DNA from: Galbitalea sp036266835 | GTDB lineage: Bacteria; Actinomycetota; Actinomycetes; Actinomycetales; Microbacteriaceae | Assembly: GCA_036266835.1 (NCBI GenBank) | Contig: DATAXD010000059.1 | Span: 1 to 49,846 of the forward strand | Length of the DNA: 49,846 nt | Reading direction: 5' to 3' | Shown here: one piece after another, positions 1-8,328 of the stretch | How positions within the stretch are numbered: position 1 is the stretch's first letter | How the letters are laid out: each line of letters starts with the position of its first letter | The notes under the pieces: model-generated | What the model saw: the letters and a program-made list of their open reading frames with translations, nothing else | The model's database searches: none | What the model was told of the DNA's origin: nothing | Translations under genes and position numbers: made by a program

Positions 1-1
1 A

Positions 2-133
2 CTGGCGCACCCGCTCACAAGCGACGAACGCGCGGCGAACCACAGCTTCCTCGAATCCTTCTGGGGCAATAAGCGAGTCCTCGAGAACGTCGCCGCGCTG
101 CTGGCCAGCGTCGCCGCGGGGCAAGCCAGATAG
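2..133 (+). CDS. C-terminal fragment of an unidentified protein
   Basis: The frame beginning at base 2 is open from the window edge to a TAG at 131-133 and encodes the last 43 residues of a protein that starts outside the window. The fragment ends in an Ala/Leu-rich helix-like tail (ENVAALLASVAAGQ), which would fit the C-terminal helix of a glycosyltransferase like its neighbours, but 43 residues are too few to assign a family. The other two forward frames look less coding-like: one stops at 70-72 and one runs on as a shadow of the next gene. Its same-strand neighbour begins 121 bp downstream. Confidence 0.5.
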   Translation: MAHPLTSDERAANHSFLESFWGNKRVLENVAALLASVAAGQAR

Positions 134-254
134 AGGCCCGCCGGTCGCGCCCGCGGCCACGACACCGCGAACGCCAGCATCTACGATTGGAGGGCGCTTC
201 TCATCGGAGCGCCGACGCGAGAGGCACCTTCACATCATCCAGCCGGCAGCAGGA
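134..254. other. Intergenic region before first complete gene
   Basis: This 121-bp gap separates the truncated gene from the first glycosyltransferase. A TACGAT hexamer at 182-187 could be a -10 box, giving a leader of about 60 nt. No convincing Shine-Dalgarno sequence precedes the ATG at 255, where GGA directly abuts the start codon. No terminator hairpin with a T-run is visible. Confidence 0.3.
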
Positions 255-1442
255 ATGGCGGCGCCGATCGCCCGCTCGAAGCGCGCGCTTGTCGCATCCG
301 ATTCACCGGTGGCGCGGGACCCTCGCGTGCTCCGCCAGGTTCGGTGGCTGACGGAGCTCGGTTGGAGTGTCGACACCCTCGGTCGCGGGGAGCAACCTCC
401 CGAGTCGAACGGCAAGCACTACGCCATGCCGCGGCGCTCGGGGTTGTTTCGCGCGTTCGCGTACCTCTTCTTCCCGAACCGGCTGAAGTACGCGGTGCTC
501 GTCCGGGACACGATTCCCGAGGAATTGCGGATCGGCCAGGTCGGTGGAATGTACGACCTTGTTGTCCTCAACGAAATCGAACTGCTGCCGTGGTTCGCCG
601 CGTCTCGGGACGACGTCGTATCCGCCGCCGGGCACGCGCACGTCGACCTGCACGAATACGCACCGAGCCAGCGCAGCGGCCTGGCCTACCGCCTCGTATT
701 CAAACGCTTCCGGGACTGGATGATCGGATTCATCGGCTCGCCGACGATCGACACGCGATCGGTGGTTGCCACGGGCATCGGCCGACTGTACGCCGAGAAG
801 TTCGGATTCGCGCTGCCGACCGTCGTGCGCAGCTGCCCCGACTTTGTCGACCAGGCGCCCACGTCCGTCGACCCGGCCGACATCAAGCTTGTGCACCACG
901 GCATCGCGTCCCTTTCCCGCGGGCTCGGGCTGATGATCGAAGCGATGAAACTCATCGATGATCGCTTCAGCCTGGAGTTGATGCTGGTGGGCGGGTCGGA
1001 TGCCGTCGAGACGCTTCACCGCCAGGCCGAGTCCCTTGGTGACCGAGTGCGGTTTCGCGATCCGGTCGACGTGCGCCAGGTTGCCGACGTTCTCAATGCC
1101 TACGATCTTGAGGTGATTTTCTTTCCGCCGCTCACGGAAAACCTCCGGTTCGCGCTGCCCAACAAGTTCTTCGAAGCCGTCCAGGCGCGACTCGGACTGG
1201 TCATTGGCGAGAGTTCCGAGATGGTCGAACTGGTCACCCAGTACGGCAACGGCGTCGTTGTGCCGGGTTGGGAAGCCGCCGACCTCGCCAGGTCGATCAA
1301 CGCGCTCACGCCCGACGCGGTGCGGGCAATGAAAGAATCCTCCGCACGGGCAGCACACGACCTTTCGTCCGAGAGCGAGAAGGCGCACTTCGTCGAAGCG
1401 CTCGGCCTGAAAGGCGGACGCGGCGGACGCCCCCGCGCTTAG
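255..1442 (+). CDS. Glycosyltransferase, GT4-like
   Basis: This 395-residue cytoplasmic protein has the two-Rossmann layout of GT-B enzymes. The N-terminal half contains a DLHEYAPSQ motif (about residues 131-139). The C-terminal half has an LPNKFFEAVQARL motif (301-313), which sits where GT4 enzymes bind the sugar nucleotide. It is clearly paralogous to the protein at 8303-9448, sharing the start (DPRVLRQ / DARVLRQ), the HE-[YW]-AP motif and the LPNKFF motif. Donor and acceptor are unknown. It converges on the ABC exporter at 1439-3241, and the two stop codons interlock in the 4-bp sequence TTAG. The ATG at 255 is chosen because the conserved N-terminal strand begins shortly after it. Confidence 0.8.
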   Translation: MAAPIARSKRALVASDSPVARDPRVLRQVRWLTELGWSVDTLGRGEQPPESNGKHYAMPRRSGLFRAFAYLFFPNRLKYAVLVRDTIPEELRIGQVGGMYDLVVLNEIELLPWFAASRDDVVSAAGHAHVDLHEYAPSQRSGLAYRLVFKRFRDWMIGFIGSPTIDTRSVVATGIGRLYAEKFGFALPTVVRSCPDFVDQAPTSVDPADIKLVHHGIASLSRGLGLMIEAMKLIDDRFSLELMLVGGSDAVETLHRQAESLGDRVRFRDPVDVRQVADVLNAYDLEVIFFPPLTENLRFALPNKFFEAVQARLGLVIGESSEMVELVTQYGNGVVVPGWEAADLARSINALTPDAVRAMKESSARAAHDLSSESEKAHFVEALGLKGGRGGRPRA

Positions 1443-3241
1443 GCGGCACCCTTCCGATCGCCCCCGGCAAGCCCGGCAAGCCCGGCCTGGACGGCGAAAT
1501 CGGGCACAACCGCCAACAGGTGATCGAACGTCCCCGACTCGACGATTCGGCCATCCCGAAGAAAACAGACCTGGTCGTTGTCGCGAATGGTTGCAAGCCG
1601 ATGAGCGACCGAGACGACGGTGACCTCGCCGCGCAGATCGCGGATCGCCTTGACCACATCCGACTCGGTCTTCGTGTCGAGCGCGCTGGTCGCCTCGTCC
1701 ATGACGAGGATGAGCGGATCACCATAGAGGGCTCTGGCGATACCGAGGCGCTGGCGCTGCCCTCCCGAAAGCGCCATACCGCGTTCACCCACAGTCGAGT
1801 TGATCCCCTTCGGCTGCGCCGTCGCGAAGGACAGGAGTTGCGCTCGCTTGAGAGCGGTTTCGACCCGCTCCGGATCGAAGTCGTCACTCCAGGTCAGTGC
1901 GACATTCTGGGCGATCGTGCCGTCGAAGATTGCCACTTCCTGTGGCACGTAGCCGACCCGCTCACGCCAGGCGGCCAGCACATCGCCCAGCGGTTTTCCA
2001 TCGAGCTCGATCACTCCCTCCGACGGAACGAGCAGCCCCAGCAGAAGGTCGACGAGCGTCGTCTTTCCCGCACCCGAGGAACCGACGAGCCCCAGCGTGC
2101 TGCCCATCGGCAGGTCGAGGTCGATGGACCGCACCGCGGGGGTTGGGGCACCCGGATAGCTGAACGACACGTTGCGGAAAACCAGCCGTCGTGGATTGCC
2201 GACGATCGGCTCTTTGCCAACGTGTTCTGCGTGCTCGATGTACCCGCGGGACTCGGTGATGTTGTCAATCACTCCCTCGGCGTGCGGCACGTTGGACGTC
2301 ACCGTCGTTAGCGTGCCCTGGAAGGACACCAGCGTCGGTGCGAGGCGGAAACCGGCCACGCCGAACAGTGCGGCCGCGGCAAGGGCCCCCGAGATTCCCG
2401 CCGCGAGGTAGCCGACCGCGCCGACGAGGACGAGTCCGCCCACCAGCCCGGAGTCGAGGACGAACTTCGGCAGCGAGTTCAGGAAGTTGATGTTGGCACG
2501 GGCACGGGTGGAGCGCACGCGATTGGAGTGAACGACCGCCGCGACCTCACCGGACTTGTTCCGGAGGGTGATCTCCTTCAGCGCGGTCACCATGTCCGTC
2601 ATGAGCGACACCACCTTCGCTCCGAAGTTCTTGTTCACTCGGCCGGCCTGAACGGTGCGGCGCGAGAAACCCAGCGCCATGAGCGCGGAGAGCCCCCCGA
2701 AGTACACGACGGTGACGAGCGCGGTGAGCGGCTGCGCGACGATGACCACACCGAACACGGCGAGGGAGGTGAAGATGAGGTTTGGCAGCCCGATGACGGG
2801 CAGCAGGAACCCGGAAACGGTGTTCGCGATGCCGACGTCCGCCATGCGCACCAACTGAGTCGTATTCTTCTGCAGGCGATCCGTCCACGGTGCCCGGATG
2901 TAGGCGGTGAACAACTGGTCGCCGATGGCGAGTTCATAGGTGGCGAATCGACGGGTCGCCACCCACTGCACCCCTGCGGCGATCATCGACTTCACGATGA
3001 TCGCGGCGGAGATGACCAGCAAAAGCAGGATGTCGTCGCTGGTCGGGATCGACCCGATGAACGGAAGCGCAATGGTGCGCTTCGCGATCATGTCCGACAG
3101 CGCGACGGCCAGCAGTCCCAGGGTCACGATGTCGAACAGAGCGATGATGGAGGTGCCGACGATGTACCCCCAGATGAACCTGCGGGCGTTGGTCGGCAGT
3201 AGCGGAAGCAGTCGCCGGAATGTGAGCAGGACGACCTTCAT
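1439..3241 (-). CDS. ABC exporter, fused permease-ATPase (MsbA/PglK type)
   Basis: This 600-residue half-transporter would act as a membrane homodimer. Residues 1-310 form a six-helix exporter domain with clear hydrophobic stretches near 22-50, 70-95, 145-195 and 260-300. Residues 350-600 form the ATPase, with Walker A GSSGAGKT (387-394), signature LSGGQ (491-495), Walker B LILVMDE (510-516) and a switch histidine in the SVAHRL segment. Relatives flip lipid-linked oligosaccharides (PglK) or export lipids and peptides. As last gene of the diamino-sugar operon, 16 bp after the dehydrogenase, it is inferred to be a glycolipid flippase. A GGTGG ribosome site lies 8 nt before the ATG. It has a paralog at 12400-14208. 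Confidence 0.88.
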   Translation of the reverse strand: MKVVLLTFRRLLPLLPTNARRFIWGYIVGTSIIALFDIVTLGLLAVALSDMIAKRTIALPFIGSIPTSDDILLLLVISAAIIVKSMIAAGVQWVATRRFATYELAIGDQLFTAYIRAPWTDRLQKNTTQLVRMADVGIANTVSGFLLPVIGLPNLIFTSLAVFGVVIVAQPLTALVTVVYFGGLSALMALGFSRRTVQAGRVNKNFGAKVVSLMTDMVTALKEITLRNKSGEVAAVVHSNRVRSTRARANINFLNSLPKFVLDSGLVGGLVLVGAVGYLAAGISGALAAAALFGVAGFRLAPTLVSFQGTLTTVTSNVPHAEGVIDNITESRGYIEHAEHVGKEPIVGNPRRLVFRNVSFSYPGAPTPAVRSIDLDLPMGSTLGLVGSSGAGKTTLVDLLLGLLVPSEGVIELDGKPLGDVLAAWRERVGYVPQEVAIFDGTIAQNVALTWSDDFDPERVETALKRAQLLSFATAQPKGINSTVGERGMALSGGQRQRLGIARALYGDPLILVMDEATSALDTKTESDVVKAIRDLRGEVTVVSVAHRLATIRDNDQVCFLRDGRIVESGTFDHLLAVVPDFAVQAGLAGLAGGDRKGAA

Positions 3242-3257
3242 CGACGGACCACCGGCG

Positions 3258-4247
3258 TCACGACACGCCCACAGACTGCCCGGTCCTCGCCGATTCGAGC
3301 ACAGCCTCCACCACGACCAGCGTGCGCTGGCCCTGCGCCATCGTCACGACGTCGCTCGGGCGGCCGAGCACGGCATCCCGGAACGCCTCGTGTTCGACCC
3401 GCAGCGGCTCCCGCTTCGGGAAAGCAAAGCGAGTCACGTCACCCTCGCTCACACCACGAAATGCGGTCACCGATTCCCACTCGAGAGGAAACGTGCCGTT
3501 CCGATACAGGGTGAGATCACCGGTCGAGGTATCCGCCACGAATGTTCCGGTCTCGCCCGTCACGATCGTGAGCCTCTCCTTCATCGGGCTCAACCAGTTG
3601 ACGACGTGGTTCACGATCACACCATTGGCGAGTCGACCGCTGGCCAGGATCATGTCCTCGTGCGGGCGCCCGCTCTTGAGCGCTGTCTGCCCGTATACCG
3701 TCACGTAGTCACTCTGCGCGACCCAGGACGTCAGGTCGATGTCGTGCGATCCGAGGTCCTTCGCGACGCCCACATCCGCGATGCGGGCGGGAAACGGTCC
3801 CTGGCGACGAGTCGCGATCTGGTAGACCTCACCGAGATCGCCGGCGGCGATCCGCCCGCGAAGCTCCTGCAGGGCTGGGTTGAATCGCTCGATGTGCCCC
3901 ACCGCGCCGACGAGACCGCGCGACGCGAAGGCCTCGACCATCCGTGCGCCGGCGTCCACGGTGTGCGCAATCGGCTTCTCGACGAGAGTGTGGATGCCGG
4001 CGTCCGCGAGCCTCAACGCCGCGTCCTCGTGAAACTGGGTCGGCACGGCGACAACCGCCAGGTCGATGCCGGCCGCGATCAACGCGTCGATATCCGGGAG
4101 CACGGGCAGCACGCCCGCAACGCCATACGGGTCACCGCCGGGGTCGGCGATCGCGACTAATTCGACACCATCCACCTCTCGCAGTACTCGTGCGTGGTGA
4201 CGGCCCATCGCGCCGACGCCGAGCAACCCCGCTCGCAGGTCGGCCAC
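3258..4247 (-). CDS. Gfo/Idh/MocA oxidoreductase, probable UDP-sugar 3-dehydrogenase
   Basis: This 329-residue NAD-dependent dehydrogenase has an N-terminal Rossmann motif (GVGAMG, residues 10-15), the family's EKP signature in LVEKPIA (about 88-94), and the GHIERFNPA motif seen in UDP-GlcNAc 3-dehydrogenases (GnnA) and related WlbA/WbpB enzymes. The expected reaction is oxidation of the sugar 3-hydroxyl to a ketone, which the adjacent aminotransferase then aminates. The gene starts with GTG. Its first base overlaps the TAG of the aminotransferase gene, so translation is probably coupled. Whether the substrate is UDP-GlcNAc or its 6-carboxylate (UDP-GlcNAcA) cannot be told from sequence. The UDP-sugar 6-dehydrogenase gene at 9554 makes the uronate plausible. 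Confidence 0.82.
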   Translation of the reverse strand: MADLRAGLLGVGAMGRHHARVLREVDGVELVAIADPGGDPYGVAGVLPVLPDIDALIAAGIDLAVVAVPTQFHEDAALRLADAGIHTLVEKPIAHTVDAGARMVEAFASRGLVGAVGHIERFNPALQELRGRIAAGDLGEVYQIATRRQGPFPARIADVGVAKDLGSHDIDLTSWVAQSDYVTVYGQTALKSGRPHEDMILASGRLANGVIVNHVVNWLSPMKERLTIVTGETGTFVADTSTGDLTLYRNGTFPLEWESVTAFRGVSEGDVTRFAFPKREPLRVEHEAFRDAVLGRPSDVVTMAQGQRTLVVVEAVLESARTGQSVGVS

Positions 4248-5347
4248 TACGAGCCCGCTCTCGCCAACGCGTTTACCGCCTCGACGATTCGGTCGAGGTC
4301 GCCCTGGCTGAGCGACGGGTGCACGGGGATCGAGATGACTGTGCTCGCGGCCTCTTCGGTCACCGGCAGGTCGACCCCAACGGCGAATTTCTTCAACGAA
4401 TCCAGCCGATGATTCGGCACCGGGTAGTACACACCCGAAGCGATCCCGTACTCCTCGCGGAGGGCGGAGGCGAAGGCGTCGCGATCGCCGGACACCCGAA
4501 TCGTGTACTGGTGGTACACGTGCGTCGCGCCGGGAGCCACGGGAGGCACGACGACGCCGCTCAGGTTCTCGTCGAAGAAGCGGGCATTCTGCTGCCGCTG
4601 CTCGGTCCAGCCCTTAACCTTGGTGAGCTGCACGCGGCCAATGGCGGCGTGGATCTCGGTCATCCGCGCGTTGAATCCGATGACTTCGTTCCTGTACTGG
4701 GCCTCCATGCCCTGGTTGCGCAGGAGCCTGACGCCGCGAACGAGCTCGGGAGTGTCACACGAGACCATGCCACCTTCGCCGGAGGTCATGTTCTTGGTCG
4801 GGTACAGGCTGAACATCGCGAAGCGTCCAAAGGTACCCACCGGAGCGCCGTTTACGGTCGCTCCATGGGCCTGGGCGGCATCCTCGAAGAGCTCGATTCC
4901 GTGTTTGTCGGCTATCGCCTTGAGTTCGATGACGCGAGCGGGGTGGCCGTAGAGGTGCACCGGCATGATCGCCTTCGTGCGCGGCGTGATGGCCGCCTCG
5001 ACACTTGCCGGGTCGAGACCGAAGTATTCCGGCTCGATGTCGGCGAACACGGGAGCCGCCCCGGTGAGCGCGACCGAGTTCGCGGTGGCGGCAAATGTGA
5101 ACGACGGAACGATGACCTCGTCGCCCGGGCCGATGCCCGCCGCAAGCTGCCCGAGGTGCAGTCCGGAAGTTCCCGAGTTGACCGCGACGGATGCTCGCCC
5201 GCCGACGATCTGGTCGGCGAACTCCTGCTCGAAGGCCGCGACCTCGGGACCCTGTGCCATCATTCCCGACCGCAGCACACGATCGACCGCAGCGCGCTCC
5301 TCATCGCCGATGATCGGCTTGGCGGCCGGAATCAGATCGTTGCTCAC
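4247..5347 (-). CDS. DegT/DnrJ/EryC1/StrS sugar aminotransferase
   Basis: This PLP-dependent aminotransferase of 366 residues should convert the 3-keto sugar nucleotide to the 3-amino sugar (WbpE/WlbC-like role). The PLP lysine is Lys185 in YPTKNMTSGEGG. The acidic pair in FEDAAQAHGA (about 154-163) and the NSGTSGLHL phosphate-binding loop (58-66) are present. A longer open frame extends upstream to 5572 but its first 75 residues are Arg/Cys-rich and overlap the acetyltransferase gene. The GTG at 5347 begins a normal family N-terminus (SNDLIPAAKP) and overlaps the preceding TGA as GTGA, so it is taken as the start. It is the second gene of the four-gene diamino-sugar/exporter operon. Confidence 0.88.
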   Translation of the reverse strand: MSNDLIPAAKPIIGDEERAAVDRVLRSGMMAQGPEVAAFEQEFADQIVGGRASVAVNSGTSGLHLGQLAAGIGPGDEVIVPSFTFAATANSVALTGAAPVFADIEPEYFGLDPASVEAAITPRTKAIMPVHLYGHPARVIELKAIADKHGIELFEDAAQAHGATVNGAPVGTFGRFAMFSLYPTKNMTSGEGGMVSCDTPELVRGVRLLRNQGMEAQYRNEVIGFNARMTEIHAAIGRVQLTKVKGWTEQRQQNARFFDENLSGVVVPPVAPGATHVYHQYTIRVSGDRDAFASALREEYGIASGVYYPVPNHRLDSLKKFAVGVDLPVTEEAASTVISIPVHPSLSQGDLDRIVEAVNALARAGS

Positions 5348-5949
5348 TTGTCTTCCTCTCGAAGAGTCTCGTTGGACTCGATGTAACGATCGCCCGTCTG
5401 CGGGCAGACCCAGGCACCGTCCTGCAGTGCCAGGCGTACCCCGGCCTTGCCGACCCAGCCGATCCGACGGGCGGGCACACCCGCGACGAGCGCGAAATCG
5501 GGTACGTCCCGCGTGACGACCGAGCCGGCAGCAACGGTCGACCACGCTCCGATGGTCACAGGAGCGACACACACGGCCCGGGCGCCGACGGCGGCCCCAC
5601 GCTGGATAGTGACCCCGACGGGAGTCCAGTCGTGGGCGCTCTTCTGAGTGCCGTCGGGATTGATCGCCCGCGGGTACGTGTCATTGGTGAGCACCACTGC
5701 CGGACCAATGAAAACGCCATCGGCCAGCACCGCCGGCTCGTACACGAGCGCGTAGTTCTGCACCTTGCAATTGTCGCCGAGCTTCACACCGGTGCCGATG
5801 TACGCGCCCCTGCCGATCACGCAGTTCGTCCCGAGGACCGCGTCCTCACGCACCTGGGCGAGATGCCAGATGGCGGATCCGGCGCCGATCACGGCGGAAT
5901 CAGCGACGTCTGCGGACGTCAGGACACGCACATCAGGGTGGTGATTCAA
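5344..5949 (-). CDS. Left-handed beta-helix sugar N-acetyltransferase (WbpD/WlbB-like)
   Basis: This 201-residue acyltransferase is built of hexapeptide repeats (such as VIGRGAYIGTGVKLGDN) that form a left-handed beta-helix trimer. A conserved AxxVTRDVPDFALVAGVPA block lies near the C-terminus. WbpD/WlbB enzymes acetylate the 3-amino group of UDP-GlcNAc3N(A) with acetyl-CoA. The neighbouring 3-dehydrogenase and aminotransferase support that role. Start codon is TTG at 5949, with AGGAG about 8 nt upstream. It is the first gene of the minus-strand operon and is divergent from the GT2 gene at 6025 across 75 bp. A generic sugar O-acetyltransferase is the main alternative. Confidence 0.85.
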   Translation of the reverse strand: MNHHPDVRVLTSADVADSAVIGAGSAIWHLAQVREDAVLGTNCVIGRGAYIGTGVKLGDNCKVQNYALVYEPAVLADGVFIGPAVVLTNDTYPRAINPDGTQKSAHDWTPVGVTIQRGAAVGARAVCVAPVTIGAWSTVAAGSVVTRDVPDFALVAGVPARRIGWVGKAGVRLALQDGAWVCPQTGDRYIESNETLREEDK

Positions 5950-6024
5950 GGATGGAGCTCCTGCACTCGTGCGCGGTGAATCCGCCGCCGAACTAAGTAA
6001 TCGCGTTCTGCAAGAATAGCGGTT

Positions 6025-6732
6025 ATGACCGTTGCATCGCCCCAGGCCGGGTCAGCCGCCGCGAAGGACACCGGATCGTGGGTGGTGATTCCCCTCTACA
6101 ACGAAGCGACGGTAATCGGCTCGGTGGTCGCCGAGGTTCGAGAGAGATTCGCGCACGTCGTGTGCATCGATGACGGAAGCAGCGATGGTTCCGGCGACGT
6201 TGCCAGGGCCGCGGGAGCACGCGTCCTGACGCACCCGTACAACCTCGGACAGGGAGCCGCGCTGCAGACCGGCATCTCCTACGCTCGAGAACAGGAGGGT
6301 GTCGAGTACATCGTCACCTTCGACGCCGACGGCCAGCACCGGATCGTTGACGCGGTCGAAATGGTCGCCAGCGCTCGTCACGACAACGTCGCGATCGTGT
6401 TCGGGTCGCGATTCCTCGATGACCGCACAAAGCCGGGCTGGGCAAAGCATGCGGTACTCAAGACCGCCGTCTGGGTGACCAATCTCACGACGGGGCTGCG
6501 CCTCACCGACGCGCACAACGGACTCCGGGTCATCCGACTCGATGCCGCCCGCCTCGTGAACCTTCAGCAGGACAGGATGGCGCACGGCACGGAGATCGTG
6601 CTCGCGCTCGGCCGCACCAAACTTTCGTGGGAAGAGTTTCCGGTGGAGGTGCTGTACACCGACTACTCGAAGGCGAAGGGGCAGTCCCTGCTCAACTCGA
6701 TCAATATCCTGGTCGACCTTCTGATCAACTGA
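6025..6732 (+). CDS. GT2 glycosyltransferase, polyprenol-phosphate sugar synthase-like
   Basis: This 235-residue GT-A fold enzyme has VVIPLYNEATVIG near residue 20, the DDGSSDGS nucleotide-binding motif and a DADGQH metal-binding (DxD) motif about 100 residues in. These are typical of DPM/DPG-like synthases that load a sugar onto polyprenyl phosphate. It has no membrane helices of its own. The next gene is a small DUF2304 membrane protein 24 bp downstream, a pairing often seen in bacteria. The ATG lies 7 nt after AAGAAT (6012-6017), so the mRNA could be leaderless, though that hexamer is a poor -10 match. Confidence 0.82.
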   Translation: MTVASPQAGSAAAKDTGSWVVIPLYNEATVIGSVVAEVRERFAHVVCIDDGSSDGSGDVARAAGARVLTHPYNLGQGAALQTGISYAREQEGVEYIVTFDADGQHRIVDAVEMVASARHDNVAIVFGSRFLDDRTKPGWAKHAVLKTAVWVTNLTTGLRLTDAHNGLRVIRLDAARLVNLQQDRMAHGTEIVLALGRTKLSWEEFPVEVLYTDYSKAKGQSLLNSINILVDLLIN

Positions 6733-6756
6733 ACCACGAGAGCCGAGGCAAAGAAC

Positions 6757-7167
6757 ATGTGGATCCAGGCCATCCTGATCGTGGCGATGCTTGCCGTCGC
6801 CTTCTACCTCTTGCGGGCGCGCGAGAGCGCGAGACATCTAGCGATCCGTCGGGGACTCGTGCTGCTTGCCGTCGTAGCGGCAGTCGTCGTCATCATCCTG
6901 CCCGGGCTGCTGTCGCTCCTGGCTCACGCCGTCGGGATCGGGCGCGGCACCGACCTGCTGCTCTACGCCTTCATCGTCGCTGCGCTGTTCTACGTGGTCA
7001 CCGACTACAAGCGCTCGGTGCAGACCAACCGGGCGAACACGCAACTGGCCCGTGAACTGACACTCGTGGAGGCCCGGCTGGCGGATGCGATCGCGGCACT
7101 CGGTGAAGCACCCGCGGTCCAGAAGCGTGCATCGACCGCGCGCTCCACTGGCGCGCAGCGCAAGTAG
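6757..7167 (+). CDS. DUF2304 membrane protein
   Basis: This 136-residue protein has three predicted helices (about 2-20, 33-57 and 66-85), then a cytoplasmic tail with a DYKRS segment and an alpha-helical, coiled-coil-like C-terminus (TQLARELTLVEARLADAIAAL). This is the DUF2304 layout. The family has no established biochemical role but commonly sits next to GT2 enzymes, so it may anchor or assist the enzyme encoded just upstream (inference). It lies in a plus-strand run with the GT4 gene starting 3 bp later. Confidence 0.8.
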   Translation: MWIQAILIVAMLAVAFYLLRARESARHLAIRRGLVLLAVVAAVVVIILPGLLSLLAHAVGIGRGTDLLLYAFIVAALFYVVTDYKRSVQTNRANTQLARELTLVEARLADAIAALGEAPAVQKRASTARSTGAQRK

Positions 7168-7170
7168 CCC

Positions 7171-8328
7171 ATGGCATCCCCGGGTCGGCCGCGCGCGGCA
7201 ACCATCGCGTCGCGCGTATTCGAACCGGAGGGCAGTGCGGCCGCGTACCGACTCGGCGCGCTCGCCCGCGCGCTCGAAGGCGCGGGATTTCGCACCACCG
7301 TCCTTACGACGCGACCGCCCTGGCGCGTGGAACCGGTGCCGGGTGTGCGCCGATGGCCGGTGCTTCGTGATGCCACCGGAGCCGTGCGCGGATACATCCA
7401 GTACGCCAGCTTCGACATCCCGCTGTTCTTCCGCCTGCTGTTCGGTCCGAGGGCGGATGTTGTCGTGGTCGAACCGCCGCCGACCACGGGAGTCGTGTCC
7501 CGCATCGCGTGCGCGATCCGCAGGACACCCTACGTGTACTACTCGGCGGATGTGAGCTCAACGGCTGCCGAGGGCATCGGGGTCAATCGCACGGTCGTGC
7601 GGATGCTCCGGCGGATGGAGCGCTGGGTGCTGCGCGGGGCGCGGCTGATCCTCACTGTGTCCGATGACGTCGCCGACGAGCTCGTGCGCCTCGGGGCGGA
7701 CCGCGACCGCATTGTGGTTGCCGGCACCGGCATCGACACCACCGCCTTCGCACTCGAGGGCGAGATCTCGAACCCCCATGAACCGTACTTCGTGTACGGC
7801 GGCACGATGTCAGAAATCCAGGGCGCGGGAGTTTTCATCGACGCCTTCGCTCTCGTGGCGGCCGAGCATCCGACGGCGCGCCTGCTGTTCTTCGGCAGCG
7901 GTGTGGAATTCGACGACCTACGACGCCACGCTGCCGGCGTGAGCAATCGCATTGACGTGCGCGGTACCGTTCCGGGCGAGACCCTCTCGCCCTGGCTTCG
8001 AGGATCTACCGCGGGGCTGGCCTCTGTTCGCCCGGCACGCGGCTACGACTTCGCCTTTGCGACCAAGGCGCTCGTGAGCCTCAGCTGCGGCGCGCCCGTC
8101 ATCTACGCCGGCGTCGGCCCACTGGCAACCGTGATCGCGGCAAATGATCTCGGCTGGTCGGCATCCTGGGATGCCGCGGACGTCGCGGCCGCCATGCGAG
8201 ACGCGCTCGCCGCTACCCGCACACCCGCTCGAAGCAGGAAGCTGTCGAAATGGGTAGACGACCATTACTCGCTTCGGGTCGTCGCGAAACGCGGCGCCGA
8301 GGCTATTTCCCGGTCAATCTCCGGATAA
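7171..8328 (+). CDS. Glycosyltransferase family 4
   Basis: This 385-residue GT-B protein has an N-terminal EPEGSAAAYRLGALARAL segment typical of acceptor domains. The C-terminal donor domain begins at YGGTMSEIQGAGVF (near residue 209) and includes a GLASVRPARGYDFAFATKALVSLSCGAPVI segment corresponding to the ExxxxE region, although the classical paired glutamates are not obvious. Substrates are unknown. The start follows the DUF2304 stop by 3 bp, so it is probably co-transcribed with 6025-7167. Its end overlaps the convergent glycosyltransferase gene at 8303 by 26 bp. Confidence 0.82.
   Translation: MASPGRPRAATIASRVFEPEGSAAAYRLGALARALEGAGFRTTVLTTRPPWRVEPVPGVRRWPVLRDATGAVRGYIQYASFDIPLFFRLLFGPRADVVVVEPPPTTGVVSRIACAIRRTPYVYYSADVSSTAAEGIGVNRTVVRMLRRMERWVLRGARLILTVSDDVADELVRLGADRDRIVVAGTGIDTTAFALEGEISNPHEPYFVYGGTMSEIQGAGVFIDAFALVAAEHPTARLLFFGSGVEFDDLRRHAAGVSNRIDVRGTVPGETLSPWLRGSTAGLASVRPARGYDFAFATKALVSLSCGAPVIYAGVGPLATVIAANDLGWSASWDAADVAAAMRDALAATRTPARSRKLSKWVDDHYSLRVVAKRGAEAISRSISG

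Noticed and set aside
303..1388. Long open frame antisense to the first glycosyltransferase
   Set aside because: It is a GC-rich antisense shadow: no ribosome site, Arg/His-rich translation and no family motif, while the plus-strand frame is a clear GT.
5348..5572. N-terminal extension of the aminotransferase
   Set aside because: The extra 75 residues are Arg/Cys-rich, lie inside the acetyltransferase gene in another frame and precede a normal family N-terminus at GTG 5347.
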